Assembly (NCBI GenBank): GCA_025963425.1
Contig: JAOPUQ010000349.1
Span: forward strand, 1 to 17,842
DNA from: Modestobacter sp.
GTDB taxonomy: Bacteria > Actinomycetota > Actinomycetes > Mycobacteriales > Geodermatophilaceae
Length of the DNA: 17,842 bases
Direction of reading: 5' to 3'
The notes under the pieces were generated by a model. That model saw only the letters and a list, made by a program, of their open reading frames with translations. It searched no databases and was not told the origin of the DNA. This document shows, in pieces, positions 14,984-17,842 of this stretch; the stretch's first letter is position 1, and each line of letters opens with the position of its first letter. The translations under genes were made by a program, and so were the position numbers.

Positions 14984-16714
14984 ATGGTCGACGTCACGGG
15001 CGTCCACCGGAATGCGTCTGCCGCCCTGTCCTCGCAGTCCGGGAGCCAGTCCGCCTGGGCTCCCCTGCGACGGCCCTGGTTCCGCGCCCTGTGGATCGCC
15101 CAGTTCATCGCCAACACCGGGACCTGGGCCCAGACGGTCGGTGCGCAGTGGCTGATGGGCGACCTCGGCGGGTCCGCGCTGCAGATCGCCCTCGTCCAGA
15201 CGGCGGCGACGCTGCCGGTCTTCGTGCTCGTCATCCCCGCAGGCGCGCTCGGGGACGTCGTCGACCGGCGGCGGTTGCTGTTGCTCAGCCAGGCGCTCAT
15301 GCTGCTGGCCGCCGCCGCGCTGGCTCTCCTCACCGCGGCCGGCCTGATGACACCGAACAGGCTGCTCGCCCTCACCGCGCTGCTGGCGGCAGGGCAGGCG
15401 CTGGCAGCGCCCTGCTTCCAGGCGATCCAGCCGGAGCTGGTCGTGCGGGAGGAGCTCCCGCAGGCCGCGCTGCTGAACGGCGCCAACGGCAACGTCGCCC
15501 GCGCCGTCGGCCCGGCGATCGGCGGGCTGCTCATCGCCGCGGCCGGCCCGGCCGCGGCGTTCGCGCTGAACGCCGTGTCCTTCGTCGGGGTCCTCGCCGT
15601 GCTGTACCGCTGGCCGCGACCGCCGACGGAGAGACCGCTCGGCGCCGAGCCGATCCGGCAGGCCATCCGCGCGGGTGCGCGGTACGTGCGCAGCGCCCCC
15701 GCGTTCAGCAGCGTCCTCGCCCGGTCGGCACTGTTCATGGTGTTCGCCAGCGGGCTGTGGGCGCTGTTGCCCGCCCTCGCCCGCGGCCCACTGGGCCTGG
15801 GCCCCAATGGGTACGGCGGGCTGCTGGCAGCGGTGGGGCTGGGGGCGGTCCTCGGTACCGCCGTGCTCCCGCGGCTACGCGGGCGACGCGGCGACGGCGG
15901 GGTCGTCACCGGCGCGATCCTCACGTACGCGGCGGCGGTGGCCGTGGTGGGCCTGAACCCCTCGCCGGCAGCGGTGGTGGCGGCCCTGGTGCTGGCGGGG
16001 TTCAGCTGGATCGCCGTCCAGTCCACGCTCGGTGCCACGGCCCAGCTGTTGCTGCCCACGTGGGCGAGGGCCCGCTCGCTGGCCTACTTCCAGCTCGTGT
16101 TCATGGGCGGGCAGGCCCTGGGCGCGCTGGCCTGGGGCGCCGTGGCGGACACGCTGGGCCTCGCGGCCGCGTTCCTCCTGCCGGCCGGGGGACTGGTCAT
16201 GGCCGCGCTCCTGGGCCTGCTGCTGGTCCCGCTGCGCTCCGACCACGACGTGCGGCACAGCGAGCTGCCCTGGCCGCAGCTGCCGCCCTCCGCGGAGTGG
16301 GCTCCGGACGCCGGCCCGGTGCTGGTCACCCTGGAGTGGCAGGTGCGGGAGGACGAGGTCCCCGAGTTCCTCGGTGTGATGCGGCAGCTCGGCCGCGCCC
16401 GCCGCCGCACGGGTGCTGCCCTCTGGGGGGTGTTCCAGGACGCCGCGGACCCGGAGCTCTTCCTGGAGACCTTCACGGTCACCACCTGGCACGAGCACCT
16501 CCGCCAGCACGTCGAGCGCGGCACGGTCCTCGACGCCGAACTGGAGAGGCAGGCCCGGCGCCATCTCGCCGGGACCGCTGATCCCGTCGTCCGGCACTTC
16601 GTCTGGGCGTACGCCGTTCCGGCGGCGCGGCCGGACACCGAACCCGACGTCCTGGCGCACGCGCACCCCCAGGCCGCTCCGACGGCCGGGCCGGCGGCGG
16701 GGGACCCGCCCTGA
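14984..16714 (+). CDS. MFS transporter of the EntS/MFS_3 type with a C-terminal soluble domain
   Basis: This is a 576-residue major facilitator protein, probably a drug/proton or siderophore-type exporter. The N-terminus (to about residue 30) is cytoplasmic and precedes the first span at RALWIAQFIANTGTWAQ. GALGDVVDRRRLL (87-99) is the MFS motif A loop. About twelve spans run to LLLVPLRSDHDV near residue 423. A soluble tail follows: from about 445 to 545 it has a strand VLVTLEWQV, an RRRTGAALWGVFQD segment, ETFTVTTWHEHLRQH, and a helix. This resembles the C-terminal extension common in MFS_3 proteins and looks like a ferredoxin-like/ABM-type fold. A proline/alanine-rich end closes the protein. 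The ATG at 14984 has no strong ribosome binding site. The substrate cannot be told from the sequence. Confidence 0.92.
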   Translation: MVDVTGVHRNASAALSSQSGSQSAWAPLRRPWFRALWIAQFIANTGTWAQTVGAQWLMGDLGGSALQIALVQTAATLPVFVLVIPAGALGDVVDRRRLLLLSQALMLLAAAALALLTAAGLMTPNRLLALTALLAAGQALAAPCFQAIQPELVVREELPQAALLNGANGNVARAVGPAIGGLLIAAAGPAAAFALNAVSFVGVLAVLYRWPRPPTERPLGAEPIRQAIRAGARYVRSAPAFSSVLARSALFMVFASGLWALLPALARGPLGLGPNGYGGLLAAVGLGAVLGTAVLPRLRGRRGDGGVVTGAILTYAAAVAVVGLNPSPAAVVAALVLAGFSWIAVQSTLGATAQLLLPTWARARSLAYFQLVFMGGQALGALAWGAVADTLGLAAAFLLPAGGLVMAALLGLLLVPLRSDHDVRHSELPWPQLPPSAEWAPDAGPVLVTLEWQVREDEVPEFLGVMRQLGRARRRTGAALWGVFQDAADPELFLETFTVTTWHEHLRQHVERGTVLDAELERQARRHLAGTADPVVRHFVWAYAVPAARPDTEPDVLAHAHPQAAPTAGPAAGDPP

Positions 16715-16771
16715 GGGCCGGCCCGACGGGACCGGTATCGGCTGACTGACCGATGTCGTCGGCCGGGCCCT
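16714..16771 (+). terminator. Long nested hairpin after the MFS gene, likely terminator
   Basis: Arms at 16714-16728 and 16757-16771 pair over 15 positions with two mismatches. Inside, ATCGG (16737-16741) and CCGAT (16750-16754) form a second stem. It begins right at the MFS stop codon. There is no T-run. It separates the MFS gene from the hemerythrin gene. Confidence 0.5.
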
Positions 16772-16810
16772 GATGCCAGGATTCGGATCGGCGGCGGTCC
16801 GGTGGATGCG

Positions 16811-16849
16811 CCGACCAGGATCATCGGTGGCCACCAGCACGGTGGTCGG
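16811..16849. promoter_or_regulatory. Nested dyad symmetry upstream of the hemerythrin gene, candidate operator
   Basis: CCGACCA (16811-16817) and TGGTCGG (16843-16849) are inverted copies. Between them lies a perfect 10-bp palindrome, GGTGGCCACC (16826-16835). The centres nearly coincide (16830 and 16830.5). The block ends 33 bp before the ATG at 16883, where a repressor site or an mRNA leader hairpin would act. I see no clear promoter boxes around it. Confidence 0.35.
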
Positions 16850-16882
16850 CCATCCCGCGGCAGCGAGGGTCAGGTGTGCGGC

Positions 16883-17443
16883 ATGACCGGAGGACTTCCG
16901 ACCAAGGACGACGCCGGGGACGTCGTCGACTTCCTGATCGACCAGCACCAGCAGCTCAGGGGGCTGCTGGGCGACGTCCTGCAGAGCAGCGGGCAGGACC
17001 GGCAGCGCTCCTTCGACCAGGCGCGGGAGATGCTCGCCCGGCACGAGACGGGCGAGGAGATGATCGTCCGCCCGCTGACCCGGAAGGCACCGGACGGGGG
17101 TGCCGTCGCCGACGCGCGGATGGCCGAGGAGAACGCGGCCAAGGAGGTGCTGGCCGACCTGGAGAAGATGGACGTCGAGAGCGAGCAGTTCGTCGCGACG
17201 TTCACCGGGTTCCGCCAGTCGGTTCTCGACCATGCCGATGCCGAGGAACGCGACGAGTTCCCGCTGCTGCGGCAGAACACCGACCCCGACGCGCTGGCCA
17301 AGGCGCGGGATCGGGTCAAGCGCGCCGAGCAGATGGCCCCGACCCATCCGCACCCGAGCGCGAAGACGACGGCAGCGAACTACGTCGCCGGCCCGTTCGC
17401 GGCGATGCTGGACCGGGCGCGCGACGCCTTCTCCCGCAGCTGA
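16883..17443 (+). CDS. Hemerythrin HHE domain protein
   Basis: This is a 186-residue soluble helical protein with a hemerythrin-like four-helix domain, which normally holds a non-haem di-iron centre for O2, NO or redox sensing or iron handling. Likely ligands from the ATG at 16883 are His22 (DQHQQLR), His54 with Glu58 (HETGE), and His117 with Glu121/Glu122 (DHADAEERDEF). The tail has a THPHPSA motif (154-160) often seen in actinobacterial hemerythrin-like proteins, and a final helix (about 167-186). An in-frame GTG at 16874, with GAGGG at 16865-16869, is an alternative start adding three residues. A dyad-symmetric site lies upstream. The small winged-helix-like gene follows 32 bp downstream and is probably cotranscribed. 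Confidence 0.92.
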   Translation: MTGGLPTKDDAGDVVDFLIDQHQQLRGLLGDVLQSSGQDRQRSFDQAREMLARHETGEEMIVRPLTRKAPDGGAVADARMAEENAAKEVLADLEKMDVESEQFVATFTGFRQSVLDHADAEERDEFPLLRQNTDPDALAKARDRVKRAEQMAPTHPHPSAKTTAANYVAGPFAAMLDRARDAFSRS

Positions 17444-17464
17444 CCGACCGCGTCGACCGCTGGT

Positions 17465-17471
17465 GGGAGGG
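17465..17471 (+). promoter_or_regulatory. Ribosome binding site of the small winged-helix-like gene
   Basis: GGGAGGG lies 4 nt before the ATG at 17476 and supports this short frame as a real gene, separate from the hemerythrin gene. Confidence 0.75.
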
Positions 17472-17475
17472 CCGC

Positions 17476-17715
17476 ATGCGCGCTGAGGACCTGTCCGGAG
17501 CCGACGCGTCGGTGTATCGGGCGGTCGCCGAGTTGGAGGACGACCGCAGCGCGCCCCACCTCCAGGACATCGCCCGGCGCGCCGGGCTCAGCCTGGAGGA
17601 GACCCGGAACGCCGTCCACCGGCTGCTGCACACCGAGCCGAAGATCCTGCACGAGGTGCCCGACACCGGCGGGACCGACCTGGGGCCGGTCTACGAGCTG
17701 GCCCCGCGTGCCTGA
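17476..17715 (+). CDS. Small winged-helix-like protein of unknown function
   Basis: This is a 79-residue protein I do not recognise by name. Residues 28-52 look like a helix-turn-helix: HLQDIARRAGLSLEETRNAVHRLL has the spacing of an ArsR/MarR-type recognition unit, with a glycine at the turn. The preceding helix (about 10-22, ASVYRAVAELEDD) and the following segment with ILHEV and VYELAP could be the two strands of a wing. No ligand or metal site is visible. Codon use looks like its neighbours and a strong ribosome binding site precedes it. It follows the hemerythrin gene by 32 bp on the same strand, so a regulatory partner of that protein is possible but is inference. It may also be a stand-alone small hypothetical protein. 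Confidence 0.75.
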   Translation: MRAEDLSGADASVYRAVAELEDDRSAPHLQDIARRAGLSLEETRNAVHRLLHTEPKILHEVPDTGGTDLGPVYELAPRA

Positions 17716-17724
17716 GCCAGATCA

Positions 17725-17737
17725 CGGGAGTCTCCCG
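17725..17737 (+). terminator. Short hairpin after the last gene, weak terminator candidate
   Basis: CGGGA (17725-17729) and TCCCG (17733-17737) form a 5-bp stem with a 3-nt loop, 10 bp after the stop at 17715. There is no T-run and the stem is short. The remaining bases to 17842 show no gene I can support. Confidence 0.25.
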
Positions 17738-17842
17738 GCGCCCGGACCTTCGGACCGTGCAGCGCCGCGCAGACGCGAGCCCGGCCGACGAGGTGCATGA
17801 CCGGCCTCGGCGTTGAGCATGCTGGCCGAGCCGGCACACCTA

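Noticed and set aside
14813..15007. N-terminal extension of the DUF2267 protein to 15007
   Set aside because: The extension overlaps the divergent MFS start, lacks domain similarity, and the ATG at 14812 has the better ribosome binding site.
15868..15883. CCCGCG/CGCGGG hairpin in the MFS gene
   Set aside because: It lies in the middle of a membrane-protein coding region and is of a size expected by chance in such GC-rich DNA.
17716..17842. A possible gene or tRNA at the right edge
   Set aside because: I find no tRNA cloverleaf, and the short open frames there have no ribosome binding site or family pattern.

Overview
The window is GC-rich chromosomal DNA of an actinobacterium. GC content is roughly three quarters, long spurious open frames lie opposite nearly every gene, ATG and GTG starts are mixed, and the gene families are typical of Actinomycetota. 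A stone- or soil-dwelling Geodermatophilaceae-type genome (Geodermatophilus, Blastococcus, Modestobacter) fits, but that placement is inference from gene content only. I see no rRNA, tRNA, CRISPR array, insertion sequence or phage gene. The right end is noncoding as far as I can tell; the left end cuts through a permease gene.

Layout. (1) 1-1878, minus strand: a polyol/sugar ABC importer, with a solute-binding lipoprotein followed by the first permease (truncated by the window edge). (2) 1879-2303: divergent intergenic region with no convincing promoter. (3) 2304-7353, plus strand: a glutathione-independent formaldehyde dehydrogenase-like enzyme, a DJ-1/PfpI protein 1 nt behind it, a DUF1345 membrane protein, then cydA-cydB for a cytochrome bd quinol oxidase. 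GC-rich hairpins sit after the DJ-1 gene and after the DUF1345 gene, so this run may be several transcripts. (4) 7417-11597, minus strand: a hydroxyacid-oxoacid transhydrogenase (HOT/ADHFE1 family) whose 3' end overlaps by 7 nt a fused FAD/iron-sulfur 2-hydroxyacid dehydrogenase of the YdiJ/D-2-hydroxyglutarate type. (5) 11780-12808, plus: an LLM flavin oxidoreductase, meeting tail-to-tail with (6) 12805-14812, minus: a DUF2267 protein and an ATP-dependent DNA ligase. (7) 14984-17715, plus: an MFS exporter with an extra C-terminal domain, a hemerythrin-like protein, and a small winged-helix-like protein.

How the genes may work together. The most coherent idea is in region 4. HOT oxidises 4-hydroxybutyrate by reducing 2-oxoglutarate to D-2-hydroxyglutarate, and the overlapping flavo-iron-sulfur enzyme is of the kind that oxidises D-2-hydroxyglutarate back to 2-oxoglutarate. 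Together they would form a catalytic 2-oxoglutarate/D-2-hydroxyglutarate shuttle passing electrons to the respiratory chain, with the cytochrome bd genes next door. Region 3 reads as aldehyde/carbonyl protection plus a low-oxygen-tolerant oxidase.

The most unexpected purely sequence-level signal is a perfect 26-bp palindrome (4179-4204) inside the early coding region of the DUF1345 gene, with no second copy seen in the window.
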